Of a DNA stretch of 57,030 nt, positions 41,858-49,997 are shown one piece after another. The notes under the pieces are model-generated. The model worked only from the letters and a program-made list of their open reading frames with translations. It had not been told where the DNA came from and did no database searches. The stretch's first letter is position 1; each line of letters begins with the position of its first letter. The translations under genes and the position numbers were made by a program. Source of the stretch: Phytohabitans sp036906915 (GTDB lineage: Bacteria; Actinomycetota; Actinomycetes; Mycobacteriales; Micromonosporaceae); NCBI RefSeq assembly GCF_036906915.1, contig NZ_JBAKHX010000051.1:1-57030 (forward strand), written 5' to 3'.

Positions 41858-42184
41858 AGGGGTCCCTGGCTCCATCGCCTCGAGGATGCTCGGGTCCTGG
41901 AAATTGATGATCCGGTACAGGTCCTGCAGGTACCCGAAGTCGCTGACGAACAGCGACTCGATGGTCTTCGTCGACACCCGCGGGACGGTGCCGAGCTCGG
42001 TGACCACGCGGGCGAGGACGATGACGGTGGCGTACGCGTCGTTTTCCTTGACCCGCGGATCACGCAGCGGCTCGATCTCGTCGCGCGCGCACGCCAGCCG
42101 CATGGTGCCGGTGCGGTGCAGCGTGCCGTGGTCGTCGACGAAGCCCTTCGGGAGGGTGAAGGGGTATTCGGTGCGCAGGCTCAT
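41828..42184 (-). CDS. Tail assembly chaperone, phage P2 E / Mu gp41-like
   Basis: The 118-aa protein (YPFTLPKGFVDDHGTLHRTG, MRLACARDEIEPLRDPRVKE, SDFGYLQDLYRIINFQ) fits the Phage_TAC_7 group, which includes P2 gpE. In phages these small proteins chaperone tail tube/tape-measure assembly and are absent from the final particle. ATG 42184 overlaps the stop of the tube gene (ATGA). The gene order sheath, tube, this gene, extension, large protein, LysM, spike parallels P2 FI-FII-E-E'-T-U-D. Its last codons contain the putative slip site. Confidence 0.85.
   Translation of the reverse strand: MSLRTEYPFTLPKGFVDDHGTLHRTGTMRLACARDEIEPLRDPRVKENDAYATVIVLARVVTELGTVPRVSTKTIESLFVSDFGYLQDLYRIINFQDPSILEAMEPGTPFPMESAEVA
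41855..41861 (-). promoter_or_regulatory. Putative programmed -1 frameshift slip site (C CCT TTC)
   Basis: Read on the minus strand, the 0-frame codons ACC CCT TTC contain the heptamer C CCT TTC, matching X XXY YYZ. Codons 109-110 (CCT, TTC) can re-pair as CCC, TTT after a -1 slip. The -1 frame is then open for 64 codons into the conserved small domain. A Shine-Dalgarno-like GGAG lies about 8 nt upstream; no strong downstream stem was seen. Confidence 0.65.
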
Positions 42185-42612
42185 TCGCGCCTCAGCCCTT
42201 CGTGGGTGATGGTGAGCTTCTCCGTGGCGATCTCGTTGCTGCCAGCGTCGAGCTCCGCGCCGGTCCACTTGGACGGCCAGCCCATGTCGAAGGACCACCG
42301 GGCGACCTCGACCGCCGTCGAGTCCTTGATGACGATCGAGCCGTTGCGCCGGGCGTCGTCGATTGCGCCGTTCTCGACCTGCTGGCGCCACTCCCACAGC
42401 GCCTTCGACTCGTCGATCCGGCGCTCCAGCGTGATGTCGCTCCACTTCATCGCACCCGGCACCTTCCGGATGATCATCTTGCCGTCCTTGGTGGCCTCCT
42501 TGTACTCGATCGTCTCGGTCTCCGCCTCGACGCCCGAGCACTTGCGGAAGCTGGCCATCTCGACCCCGTCCACCTCGAGCACGAAGCTGAAGGTGGTCAT
42601 CAGGTCAGGCAT
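42181..42612 (-). CDS. Tail tube protein (Afp1-like)
   Basis: The 143-aa protein has the gp19-like inner-tube fold: FSFVLEVDGVEMASFRKCSG, VEAETETIEYKEATKDGKMI, MKWSDITLERRIDESKALWE and the ending NEIATEKLTITHEGL. Hexameric rings stack to form the tube driven out by sheath contraction. It lies 9 bp after the sheath gene, the standard pairing, and overlaps the assembly chaperone gene by 4 bp. Confidence 0.92.
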   Translation of the reverse strand: MPDLMTTFSFVLEVDGVEMASFRKCSGVEAETETIEYKEATKDGKMIIRKVPGAMKWSDITLERRIDESKALWEWRQQVENGAIDDARRNGSIVIKDSTAVEVARWSFDMGWPSKWTGAELDAGSNEIATEKLTITHEGLRRE

Positions 42613-42621
42613 CGTGAACCC

Positions 42622-44247
42622 CTATCCCTCGCTGGCAGAGCCGCCGCCCTGCCACTGGCTGATCCGGAAGATGACGAACTCGGCCGGCTTGACCGGCGCG
42701 ATGCCGACATCGACGACCAGGCGGCCCTCGTCCACAGAGGACGGCGGGTTGTTGCTGGCGTCGCACATCACGTAGAAGGCCTGCTCCGCGGTGGCGCCGA
42801 CGAGCGCGCCCTGCATCCACAGCCCGCGCAGGAACGAGGTGATGTTGCGCTTCACCCGCTGCCACAGGTCGAAGTCGTTGGGCTCGAACACCGCCCACTG
42901 GGTGCCGCGCCGAATCGACTCCTCCACGAAGTTGAACAGCCGCCGCACGTTGACGTACCGCCAGCTCGGGTCGGTCTTGGCGAGCGTGCGGGCACCCCAG
43001 ATCTTCGTGCCGTAGCTGCCGAACGACCGGATGCAGTTGACGCCCTCGGGGTTCAGCAGGTCCTGCTCGCCGTTCGTCACCTCGGACTCCAGCCGTGCGA
43101 TGCCGCGCAGCGCCTCATTTGCCGGCGCCTTCCAGACGCCGCGGGTGGCGTCGGTGCGGGCCCAGACGCCGGCCACGTGCCCGACGGGCGAGACGGTCAG
43201 GAACCGTTCCCCGTTGGTGGCGCCGGGCCGCGCCAGCGGGTTCGCGACGACCAGGTTCGGGTAATAGAGCGCACCGAACGCGGTGTCCCGCGCGAGCTTG
43301 CTGCGCCACTCCAGGGCTCGGGTGGCGTTGAGGCCAGGAGGCGTGTCCAGTACCGCCATCCGGGTGTGGCTGGCCTCGCACCAGTCGACGATCTGCTTCT
43401 GCACCGCGAGATACGTGTCTTCGTCGAGGCTGCCGTCCTCGTTGGTGGCGATGGTGACCAGGTCGGGGATCGCGACGATGGTGACGTTGTCGGCGATAGC
43501 CAGTCCCTGATATCCGGTGCGGTCGGCGACCGATCCCTCCAGGTCGGCCGGTGTCACGGCGACCGGGTTGGGGGAGGGAGCCTCCAATGTGTACCGTCCG
43601 GGAGCCGGCACCCGGTCGGCGAGCGCGACACCCTGTACCGGCTGGACCTCGACGCGCAGGACCTTGGAGCGCTCGTTGACCGTGCGCTCGATGGTGCGCG
43701 CGCTCTTGCCGCTGAACGCCAGGCCGCCGATCTCCTCGCGGAGCGCGCCGTCCTCGTACACCCGCAGGGTGTACTCCTGCTTGTTGTCGCCGCCCTCCTG
43801 GCCCTCCACCGGCGCCGCCGGCGGCACGACCTCGACCTCGACCCGCGCGCCCGCGTTGAGCGCCGAAACCTTGAGGCTCTCGACGTCTGGGCGGCCGGCG
43901 GCCGGCAGGTGCAGCGTCGCATGCCCGTCGCCGTTGTCGCTGTTCCCCCCGGGTACGCGCACGACGTAGCAGGCGCTGCCACCGTTCTCGAAATACCCCC
44001 GCACGGCGTGCGGCAGCATCGCGCCGCGCACGAACCCGCCGTATACGCGCTCATACTGCGGCCAGCTCGTGACGAGCTGCGGTTTGACGCCGTCGGGGTC
44101 CGTCGGGTCCCCCTGTTCGGTGTCGTACTTCTCGGTGAAGCCGACGAATGCCGCGATCGCCGTACCCACCCCTTCGATCGGCATCGAGCCGCTCGGTTGC
44201 TCCTCGATGTAGACGCCAGGCGCCCCGTACGACGCGGCCACGGCCAC
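42622..44247 (-). CDS. Contractile tail sheath protein
   Basis: The 541-aa protein has the sheath N-terminus (SYGAPGVYIEEQPSGSMPIE, then GVGTAIAAFVGFTEKYD) and the strongly conserved C-terminal domain (VEESIRRGTQWAVFEPNDFD, LWQRVKRNITSFLRGLWMQG, FVIFRISQW). The latter carries the strands that mesh between subunits. A variable domain occupies ~95-260. It is the only sheath gene here, unlike Afp-type clusters with three. GTG 44247 follows GAGGGGGAGGGTG. It lies 16 bp downstream of the receiver-like gene. Confidence 0.95.
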   Translation of the reverse strand: MAVAASYGAPGVYIEEQPSGSMPIEGVGTAIAAFVGFTEKYDTEQGDPTDPDGVKPQLVTSWPQYERVYGGFVRGAMLPHAVRGYFENGGSACYVVRVPGGNSDNGDGHATLHLPAAGRPDVESLKVSALNAGARVEVEVVPPAAPVEGQEGGDNKQEYTLRVYEDGALREEIGGLAFSGKSARTIERTVNERSKVLRVEVQPVQGVALADRVPAPGRYTLEAPSPNPVAVTPADLEGSVADRTGYQGLAIADNVTIVAIPDLVTIATNEDGSLDEDTYLAVQKQIVDWCEASHTRMAVLDTPPGLNATRALEWRSKLARDTAFGALYYPNLVVANPLARPGATNGERFLTVSPVGHVAGVWARTDATRGVWKAPANEALRGIARLESEVTNGEQDLLNPEGVNCIRSFGSYGTKIWGARTLAKTDPSWRYVNVRRLFNFVEESIRRGTQWAVFEPNDFDLWQRVKRNITSFLRGLWMQGALVGATAEQAFYVMCDASNNPPSSVDEGRLVVDVGIAPVKPAEFVIFRISQWQGGGSASEG

Positions 44248-44263
44248 CCTCCCCCTCGTTGTG

Positions 44264-44596
44264 TCAGGCTTGCACCGCGCTGGTCAGCAGCGCGGGGTCC
44301 AGCTCGGTCGAATAGAACTCGCCGTAGTGCAGTGGCGGGTAGACGCGCATCATGGGCTGCTCGGACGAGCACGCCAGCACCTTGACCTTTGGAAACCGGT
44401 GCACGATGAGCGCCACGAGCGCGGCCGTCTCGCGCTGGTCGAGATCGAGTACCACCACGTCCGGCAGTACCTCAACGAGGCGGCCCATGACGTCGGCGGC
44501 AGTCGTCGCGACCAGCTCGATGCCGTCGACGCGGAGGATGTCCTCCAGGCCGGCCCGGTGCAGCGCACCGAAGTCACCCATCAACACCCGCGTCAC
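44264..44596 (-). CDS. Stand-alone receiver-like protein
   Basis: The 110-aa protein looks like a response-regulator receiver domain without an output domain. The acidic pocket is reduced to GDFGALHRAGLEDIL, the phospho-acceptor candidate is Asp in VVVLDLDQRE, and a VLACSSE strand follows. The conserved Lys is not evident, so phosphorylation is doubtful. The start is GTG 44596 or ATG 44581. It is the first gene of the structural operon, so it may regulate or couple expression. It could also be a structural adaptor. Confidence 0.6.
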   Translation of the reverse strand: MTRVLMGDFGALHRAGLEDILRVDGIELVATTAADVMGRLVEVLPDVVVLDLDQRETAALVALIVHRFPKVKVLACSSEQPMMRVYPPLHYGEFYSTELDPALLTSAVQA

Positions 44597-44776
44597 GTAT
44601 ACGAGCGTCGCGCCCGACGGCTCCCGCCGTAAGGCTCAGCGGTGCAGCCAAAGGTGCAGTCTCGCGCGGGAGAGATAGGAGCGGCGGCTCGGCTGCGCCA
44701 TCATCGATGGCATGTGGCATCGCCCGCCCGACGGGGGAGCCTGGACCGGCGCCCTCCCCAGCGGCACAGTGGACAC
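44597..44776. promoter_or_regulatory. Promoter gap of the structural eCIS operon with shared motif
   Basis: This 180-bp gap lies between the DUF4157 gene's stop and the first structural gene. GCAGCCAAAGGTGCAGT at 44644-44660 contains the element CCAAAGGTGCAG that also occurs in the two other promoter gaps of the locus (47761-47777 and 52718-52734). It is 48 bp upstream of the receiver-like gene, in the orientation opposite to that gene. No ORF is seen. Confidence 0.6.
44644..44660 (+). promoter_or_regulatory. eCIS motif, site 1
   Basis: GCAGCCAAAGGTGCAGT shares CCAAA(A/G)GTGCA(A/G) with sites 2 and 3. A second TGCA half (44643-44646) makes TGCA-N8-TGCA here. It is a candidate binding site for the cluster's LuxR-type regulator, on the basis of position and conservation only. 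Confidence 0.55.
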
Positions 44777-47656
44777 TCAGTTGTAGACCGTGCCGGCCTG
44801 GTCGCGGATGACGATGCCCAGGCGGCGAGCCCACGTGCCCAGCTCTTCAGGGACCGGGACGCTCTGGATCGGCACCTCGAGGATCAGCTCACCCTGCAGG
44901 CGCTGCCCGACGAGGGGGCCGTAGAGGGACCGGTTCCGCGGCGTGTCGGCGATGACGTTGCCGGGGCCGTACTTGTCGAGGAACTCGTTGACGTACCGCT
45001 CCGCCTGCTCGGGCCGGATGCTGGCGAGCTGTGTCTCCTTGCGCGAGACGATCGCCTGCCCCGGGGTGTACCCGTCGACGATCATCCCGTTCCCGAGGCG
45101 GAGCTCTTCCGCGGCGTACACGCCACGCCGCGCGGCGTTGAAATCGTTGCCGCGCATCACCCGCTCCGCCCAGCTCTCCGCGGGCTCACGCGACTCGAGT
45201 TCCGGTATGCGGCCCGGTTCATCGAGGTCGGAGGCCGCGGTCTCGTCGACGGCGGACGAGGGCGCCCGGCCCTGCTCGCTGACCTCGGCCCGGACGCTCA
45301 CCCCGGTCGTGTCGGCGCGCCGCGACAGCAGCGTCTGCAGCTCGGCGTCCGTGCGCGCGCCGGCCGCGAGGGCGTACAGCTCGTCCTCGTTGCGCAGGCC
45401 CAGCATGTACAGCGCGTCCTCCCTGGACAGCCCGTGGCTCTCCACCCGCCGGAGGAAGTCGTCGGCCAGCTCGCGGCTCGGCGCGAGCCGGGCATTGGCG
45501 GTCCGGCCGAACTCGGCGAGGGTGCCCTCGGTGACGCCCTCGGCGTGCGCGACACTCACCTGGGGCGTGCTGGTGTTCAGCTCGGTCACCGTGATCCGTG
45601 TGGCGCCGGCCTCGGCCTCGACGGCTTCCAGCACGGCGTCCGCGCCCGTGCCGGAGCGGACCAGCCGGACCGTTCCAAGCCCCGCCGCGGTGATCCCCAC
45701 GACGCTGAGCACGATGTTGAGCGCACCCATCGCGATGAGGCCGTGCGCGGCCTCCTGCTGCTGCGCGTCGAGCACGGTCGACCCGATACCCAGGCTGAGC
45801 AGCTGCCCCTGCTCGTACTGCTCCAGCCCTGTCACGATGCCGTAGCCGGCCAGCCCGATGTCGAGCGCGATCCCGATGGGTGCCGTGGGCGGGAAGATCG
45901 TCAACAGGAGCGCGGCGACGGTGGCGAGGCCGATGAGGACGGCCTCCGCCTCGGCGTCCGACGCGGCCCGCGCCAGGTCGTGCTGGACGACGGCGCGCAC
46001 GTCCGGCGCCGCGAGCGGCAGCATCTCGCGCAGCACCGGGCGCGGGATCGTGTAGTCGAACCCCGGTTCTCGGGTGCGAGCGGCCAGCTCGGCGAAGTTC
46101 GCGCGCCGGGTCTCGATCGCGGCGTCGATCCGGGCGAGCAGCTCGGCGTCGGAGAGCCGCGAGTTCATGAGATCGGCGGGCAGCACCTTGAAGCCCTCGT
46201 CGCCGAGCTGGCGCAGCACGGGACGGATCCGTTCGAGCGCGGCGGCCTCCGCGCTGACCCCCGGATACCCGCCGAGGGGCTGGCCGCCCACGTCTGGCGC
46301 TGGCGTGTTCGGCTGGAACCCGGGCGGTGGCGTGGGCGCGACGGATTCCGCCGCGGCCGCTTCCTCCATGGTCTCCAGCGGGCTCGGGGTCGCGCCGGAC
46401 AGGTCCGGGTGGGAGTACTCGAAGTTGATCGCGCTCTGGATCTCATGGCAGTACTGGCAGCCACCGCCGATCTGGTTGCGCGCGACGCGGCCCTCGACCC
46501 GCCGGATGGCCGCGCTGTTCGACCGCGATCGCCGCTCGGCGGCCTCCAGCTGGATCGACGCGCGCGGGCCGGTGGCGGCGCCCCTGATCAGCGCGCGTTC
46601 CTGCTCGGCGAGCACCTGCCGGCGCAGCTCCTCGGGGCTGAGCTGCTGGTGCAGGTACGTGCTCCACTCGACCAGCGCGGCGCGGTTGCCTTCGAGGCGG
46701 ACCGCGGTGGCGGCGAGCACCAGCTTCCGGAACGCCTCGTGATCGGCGTGCAGCCGCTGGACCATGTTTTCCAAGCTGGTGCGCGCCTCCCGGGCCTGCG
46801 AGGCCACCGTCGCACGCTCCGCGAACATGTCCTCGTTCCACGGCACGCCCCCGGGCAGTGGACCCTGCTCGGCGACCTGCCGCTCGATGGCGCGTTCCCG
46901 CGCGACCTCCGCGTCGATCCGGTCGGCCTCCTGGGTCAGCGCCGTCGACAGGAACTGGGCGCCGTGCAGGCCGTCCCGGGTGACCAGTTCGAGCAGCAGC
47001 GCGCGCCGGCCGGCCTCGTCCGGGGGTACGACGACGCCGGCGACCTGGATGGGTGCCGGCTGTACCGGCACTCCGGCGTCCTCTGTGGACGTGACCGTGC
47101 CGGCGGCGGGCTGCCGCTGCACGCGCGTCCCCCCGCCGGCCTGCTGGACCACGTGGGTGAGTTCGTGGGCGAGCAGCCGCGCGCCCGGCGCGGTGGCCGG
47201 CTGGTAGCGGCCCGGCGCGAACACGATGTCGGTGCCCACCGTGAACGCGACCGCACCGAGCCGCGCGGGTGCCGGGCTCTCTGGGTGGATCCGCACCGCC
47301 GACAGGTCGGTGCCGAGCCGGCCCTCCATCCGCCCCTGGGTGGCCGGATCGAGAGACCGTCCTCCGTTTCCCGACGGGCTCGTGATGGCGGGGCCGGGCG
47401 GGGGCGCGGGCTCGACGCAGGCGGCCACCCGGTCGGCTTCCCGCTCGTACTCGTCGCCGGGCGGGCCGACGGCCAGCTTGGGCTGGAGCAGCCGGGCCAT
47501 CGAGGCGTTGCTCAGCGATCCCGCCGGGTGCCGCGGCGGACCGGGTGCCGCGGGCTCCGGAAGGTGGGGCCGGTCGGCCGTGGCGGCCCGCTCGCGCTCA
47601 GGCGCCGTGCCCGGGCGGGCGCTCACCCGTCCGTCGACCTCGTGCGAGTACGACAT
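44777..47656 (-). CDS. eCIS core (DUF4157) protein with C-terminal toxin-like domain
   Basis: The 959-aa protein has the DUF4157 region (KLAVGPPGDEYEREADRVA at 60-78, LLAHELTHVVQQAGGG with HELTH 164-168, and FTVGTDIVFAPGRY). Long helical segments follow, with a hydrophobic stretch at ~560-590 (AVLIGLATVAALLLTIFPPT). A C-terminal domain of ~125 aa reads ELRLGNGMIVDGYTPGQAIV, SRKETQL, then GQRLQGELILEVP. I read this last part as a restriction-endonuclease-fold-like polymorphic toxin domain, with moderate certainty. DUF4157 proteins are the usual eCIS cargo/effectors. ATG 47656 is chosen. It faces a second DUF4157 gene across a shared promoter gap. Confidence 0.8.
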   Translation of the reverse strand: MSYSHEVDGRVSARPGTAPERERAATADRPHLPEPAAPGPPRHPAGSLSNASMARLLQPKLAVGPPGDEYEREADRVAACVEPAPPPGPAITSPSGNGGRSLDPATQGRMEGRLGTDLSAVRIHPESPAPARLGAVAFTVGTDIVFAPGRYQPATAPGARLLAHELTHVVQQAGGGTRVQRQPAAGTVTSTEDAGVPVQPAPIQVAGVVVPPDEAGRRALLLELVTRDGLHGAQFLSTALTQEADRIDAEVARERAIERQVAEQGPLPGGVPWNEDMFAERATVASQAREARTSLENMVQRLHADHEAFRKLVLAATAVRLEGNRAALVEWSTYLHQQLSPEELRRQVLAEQERALIRGAATGPRASIQLEAAERRSRSNSAAIRRVEGRVARNQIGGGCQYCHEIQSAINFEYSHPDLSGATPSPLETMEEAAAAESVAPTPPPGFQPNTPAPDVGGQPLGGYPGVSAEAAALERIRPVLRQLGDEGFKVLPADLMNSRLSDAELLARIDAAIETRRANFAELAARTREPGFDYTIPRPVLREMLPLAAPDVRAVVQHDLARAASDAEAEAVLIGLATVAALLLTIFPPTAPIGIALDIGLAGYGIVTGLEQYEQGQLLSLGIGSTVLDAQQQEAAHGLIAMGALNIVLSVVGITAAGLGTVRLVRSGTGADAVLEAVEAEAGATRITVTELNTSTPQVSVAHAEGVTEGTLAEFGRTANARLAPSRELADDFLRRVESHGLSREDALYMLGLRNEDELYALAAGARTDAELQTLLSRRADTTGVSVRAEVSEQGRAPSSAVDETAASDLDEPGRIPELESREPAESWAERVMRGNDFNAARRGVYAAEELRLGNGMIVDGYTPGQAIVSRKETQLASIRPEQAERYVNEFLDKYGPGNVIADTPRNRSLYGPLVGQRLQGELILEVPIQSVPVPEELGTWARRLGIVIRDQAGTVYN

Positions 47657-47811
47657 TGATCGGCTCCACTTGGATTCGCCCGCCGCCCCGCCGAGTCTGC
47701 GCCCAAACGACCGCTCGCGGGAAGGGCGCGGGCAAACTGTCGCGGGCAAAGGGCCGCAAGTCTGCACCTTTGGGCGAGTCGACCATAGGGTGCGCTCCGT
47801 AGGCTGGCGGC
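47657..47811. promoter_or_regulatory. Divergent promoter gap of the two DUF4157 genes
   Basis: This 155-bp region separates two cargo-type genes. It contains the shared motif (minus strand, 47777 to 47761) and two nearby GGGCAAA tracts (47730-47736, 47744-47750). A related GCCCAAACG lies at 47701-47709. The arrangement suggests coordinated, perhaps bidirectional control. Confidence 0.55.
47761..47777 (-). promoter_or_regulatory. eCIS motif, site 2
   Basis: Read on the minus strand, TCGCCCAAAGGTGCAGA matches site 1 (GCAGCCAAAGGTGCAGT) at 13 of 17 positions and site 3 (TTGCCCAAAAGTGCAAA) at 14 of 17. It is about 105-120 bp upstream of the leftward DUF4157 start and 35-51 bp upstream of the rightward one. 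Confidence 0.6.
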
Positions 47812-49386
47812 ATGGCCGCACCACGGAGAGCGCGCCAACAGTCAAACGTGGCGCACGAGCCTGAGAAACCAGCGACACCGGCACCCGACGACGTCCGCGC
47901 GGCTTTGACCGCCGTGGGCAGCGCCGCCATCGCGCGGTGGGCGTCCGGCGAGCACGCGGACGCGTCCGCCGGACCCGTCATGTTGAGTGAGCCGGCGGTG
48001 AGCAACCGGGTCGCCGCCCGCTGGGCGGAGCGAAACGCGCCCGCGCCCGGCACAGCCAGTGACGCGACCGAGCGCGACGCCCACGACCTGGCCGGGCGGG
48101 CCCTTCGCGGCTCGGAGTCCACGCCGGGGGCAGACTCGCCCGCCGCGCGCAGCGGTGATCGCCTGCCCGACGGGGTACGCGGCCGCATGGAGAGTTCGTT
48201 CGGCGAGAGCTTCGACGACGTACGCGTGCACGACTCGGAGGGGGCGCACTCGATCGCCCAGTCGCTGGACGCGCGTGCCGTCACGGTCGGCACCGACATC
48301 TACTTCGACCGGGGGCGGTTCAAGCCGGGCGGTGCCACGGGCGACTCGTTGATCGCGCACGAGCTGGCGCACGTCGTGCAGTACCGCAACGGGCAGATGT
48401 CTCCCGAGACGGCGGGGCGCTGGCAGAACCTGGGCTCGGAGGGCTGGTCGGTGCCGGGGTGGGGCCGGCACCAGTCGACGGTGTGGGTCGGCAGCGAGGC
48501 GGAGTGGCGCGGCGTGCTCGACGAGGCCGACAACGACGAGGTGTACACGGAGTCGCTGCAAGGCTTCCTGCGCGCCGCGTGCGATCCGGGGATGATCGGG
48601 CGCAAGAACCACGAGCTCGGCTGGCCCGACTACCACAACGACGTCAAGCGGGCGCCCACCCGCGCCGAGATCATGGAGTTCCTCAAGGCCCTGTACGGCC
48701 TCGGCGAAGACCTCGACCTGTCGCCGAACTGGTTGTTCGGCAGCGGCACCCACCTGCGGCTCATGCGCGGGGAGCTCAGCGCCTTCGTCACGAAGTACCA
48801 GGGCGACCTCATCCAGCTGATCTCGCGTGAGGGTGTCGGCGGCAGCAAGGTCATCGACCAGGGCGACGTCGGCGCGGTCGCCGAAGAGGGCGGCAAGGAA
48901 GTCCGGGTCAACATGGTCAACTCCGCGATGACCACCGCGGTGGAAGGGCTCGCGCAGCTCATCCGCGCGCACGCCGAGGGCGACGAGGGCGCCAAGAGCG
49001 ACGCGTACTCCGTGATCAGCAACTCCGGCCTGGTCATCCGCCGCACGCTCGACGTGCACGAAGAGGCGATCAAGTTCGAGGGTGAGGTCAACATGTTCCT
49101 CATCGACCTCGTGCTCGACGTGACCAAGCTCGACGAGATGCCCGGCGTCCAGTCGCTGCTGCGCCGCACGCCGGCCGTCAAGGGCCTGCTGAAAAACACG
49201 ATCAAGAAGATGGGCGCCGGGGCGGCCAAGAGCGGCAACCCGATGGAGCAGGCGGATGCCATCATGGCGGCGTTCGAAAACGACGTGAAGGAGCTGGGCC
49301 CGGCGGCCGGCGTCGACAGCGTGCTCGACGCCAACACCGAGCGCCTGGCCATCACGACGTTCTCGGCCGCGATGAGCAAGAAGTAG
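47812..49386 (+). CDS. eCIS core (DUF4157) protein 2, candidate cargo
   Basis: The 524-aa protein has the DUF4157 signature: LPDGVRGRMESSFGESFDDV, RVHDSEGAHSIAQSLDARAV, TVGTDIYFDRGRF and IAHELAHVVQY with HELAH at 183-187. The C-terminal ~330 residues are helical (VNMFLIDLVLDVTKLDEMPG, VEGLAQLIRAHAEG) and match nothing I know, so they may be a new effector domain. ATG 47812 is the start. The stop is followed by an exact copy of the last codons (ATGAGCAAGAAGTAG). It is divergent from the larger DUF4157 gene. Confidence 0.8.
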   Translation: MAAPRRARQQSNVAHEPEKPATPAPDDVRAALTAVGSAAIARWASGEHADASAGPVMLSEPAVSNRVAARWAERNAPAPGTASDATERDAHDLAGRALRGSESTPGADSPAARSGDRLPDGVRGRMESSFGESFDDVRVHDSEGAHSIAQSLDARAVTVGTDIYFDRGRFKPGGATGDSLIAHELAHVVQYRNGQMSPETAGRWQNLGSEGWSVPGWGRHQSTVWVGSEAEWRGVLDEADNDEVYTESLQGFLRAACDPGMIGRKNHELGWPDYHNDVKRAPTRAEIMEFLKALYGLGEDLDLSPNWLFGSGTHLRLMRGELSAFVTKYQGDLIQLISREGVGGSKVIDQGDVGAVAEEGGKEVRVNMVNSAMTTAVEGLAQLIRAHAEGDEGAKSDAYSVISNSGLVIRRTLDVHEEAIKFEGEVNMFLIDLVLDVTKLDEMPGVQSLLRRTPAVKGLLKNTIKKMGAGAAKSGNPMEQADAIMAAFENDVKELGPAAGVDSVLDANTERLAITTFSAAMSKK

Positions 49387-49401
49387 ATGAGCAAGAAGTA
49401 G
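49372..49401 (+). repeat. 15-bp duplication across a stop codon
   Basis: ATGAGCAAGAAGTAG, the last four sense codons plus stop of the DUF4157 gene, is repeated in tandem at 49372-49386 and 49387-49401, followed by a partial AAGTAG. The duplication has no effect on the encoded protein and looks like replication slippage. Confidence 0.9.
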
Positions 49402-49412
49402 AAGTAGCAGCG

Positions 49413-49997
49413 CTAGTCGGCCGCCGGCGGGGTGGCGCCGCCGCGCACCGTAGGCACCACCTCCTGCACGGGCGGGCCCATCCTGCTCAGCACCGCGGCG
49501 TCCACTGTGGTCGTGACGACCACGTCGAGGCCCGGCTTGAGCTGCCCGCCGAGCGCCGACCAGAAGTCGGAGTTCTCACTGCCGTCGCCGCTGCGCAGCG
49601 TCACCGTCGGCAGCGGCCGCACGTCGGCGAACGGCCCGCGCAGATAGTCGATCGCGATCACCCGGTGCAGCAGCAGCGTCGCCAGCACGCCGCCCAGCAG
49701 CGAGTGCTCGTCACGCACCTCGCGGGTCCAGGCGGTCACCAGATAACGACAGTCCACTCTGGGCAGTGGGTCGCGGCGGAACTTGCGGCCATTCTCCTCC
49801 GCGACGATCTGCTCGCCCCACTCGCGCTCGGCGAGGTTGGGCCGCACGTCCCACAGGTACAGGTTGACCGTGGGCCGGGACACGCTGGCCGCCCAGTCGC
49901 CGTCGGGCGCGTCGAAGACGATGTCGACGTCGCGTGGCGGCAGCGGCACAGCGGCCCGCAGGAACGCCTCCAGAGACTCATCGAGCAGGTGCAGCAT
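49413..49997 (-). CDS. DUF4255 / Pvc16-like tube terminator (Afp16-like)
   Basis: The 194-aa protein matches the Pvc16_N/DUF4255 family: MLHLLDESLEAFLRAAVPLP, ISRPTVNLYLWDVRPN-like strand and VDCRYLVTAWTREVRDEHSL, then LLGGVLATLL. In Afp/PVC this protein caps the tube and sheath at the distal end and fixes final length. Its start overlaps the AAA+ ATPase gene by 20 bp, so it is translationally coupled. It is convergent with the DUF4157 gene. Confidence 0.88.
   Translation of the reverse strand: MLHLLDESLEAFLRAAVPLPPRDVDIVFDAPDGDWAASVSRPTVNLYLWDVRPNLAEREWGEQIVAEENGRKFRRDPLPRVDCRYLVTAWTREVRDEHSLLGGVLATLLLHRVIAIDYLRGPFADVRPLPTVTLRSGDGSENSDFWSALGGQLKPGLDVVVTTTVDAAVLSRMGPPVQEVVPTVRGGATPPAAD

Noticed and set aside
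42202..44385. About 727-codon plus-strand frame opposite sheath and tube
   Set aside because: Shadow of the sheath/tube genes, with Arg/Gly/Val-rich sequence and no domain.
44642..47659. About 1000-codon open frame on the plus strand opposite the large DUF4157 gene
   Set aside because: It is a mirror of the true minus-strand gene created by high GC; the product is low-complexity and matches no family, while the minus frame has clear DUF4157 motifs.
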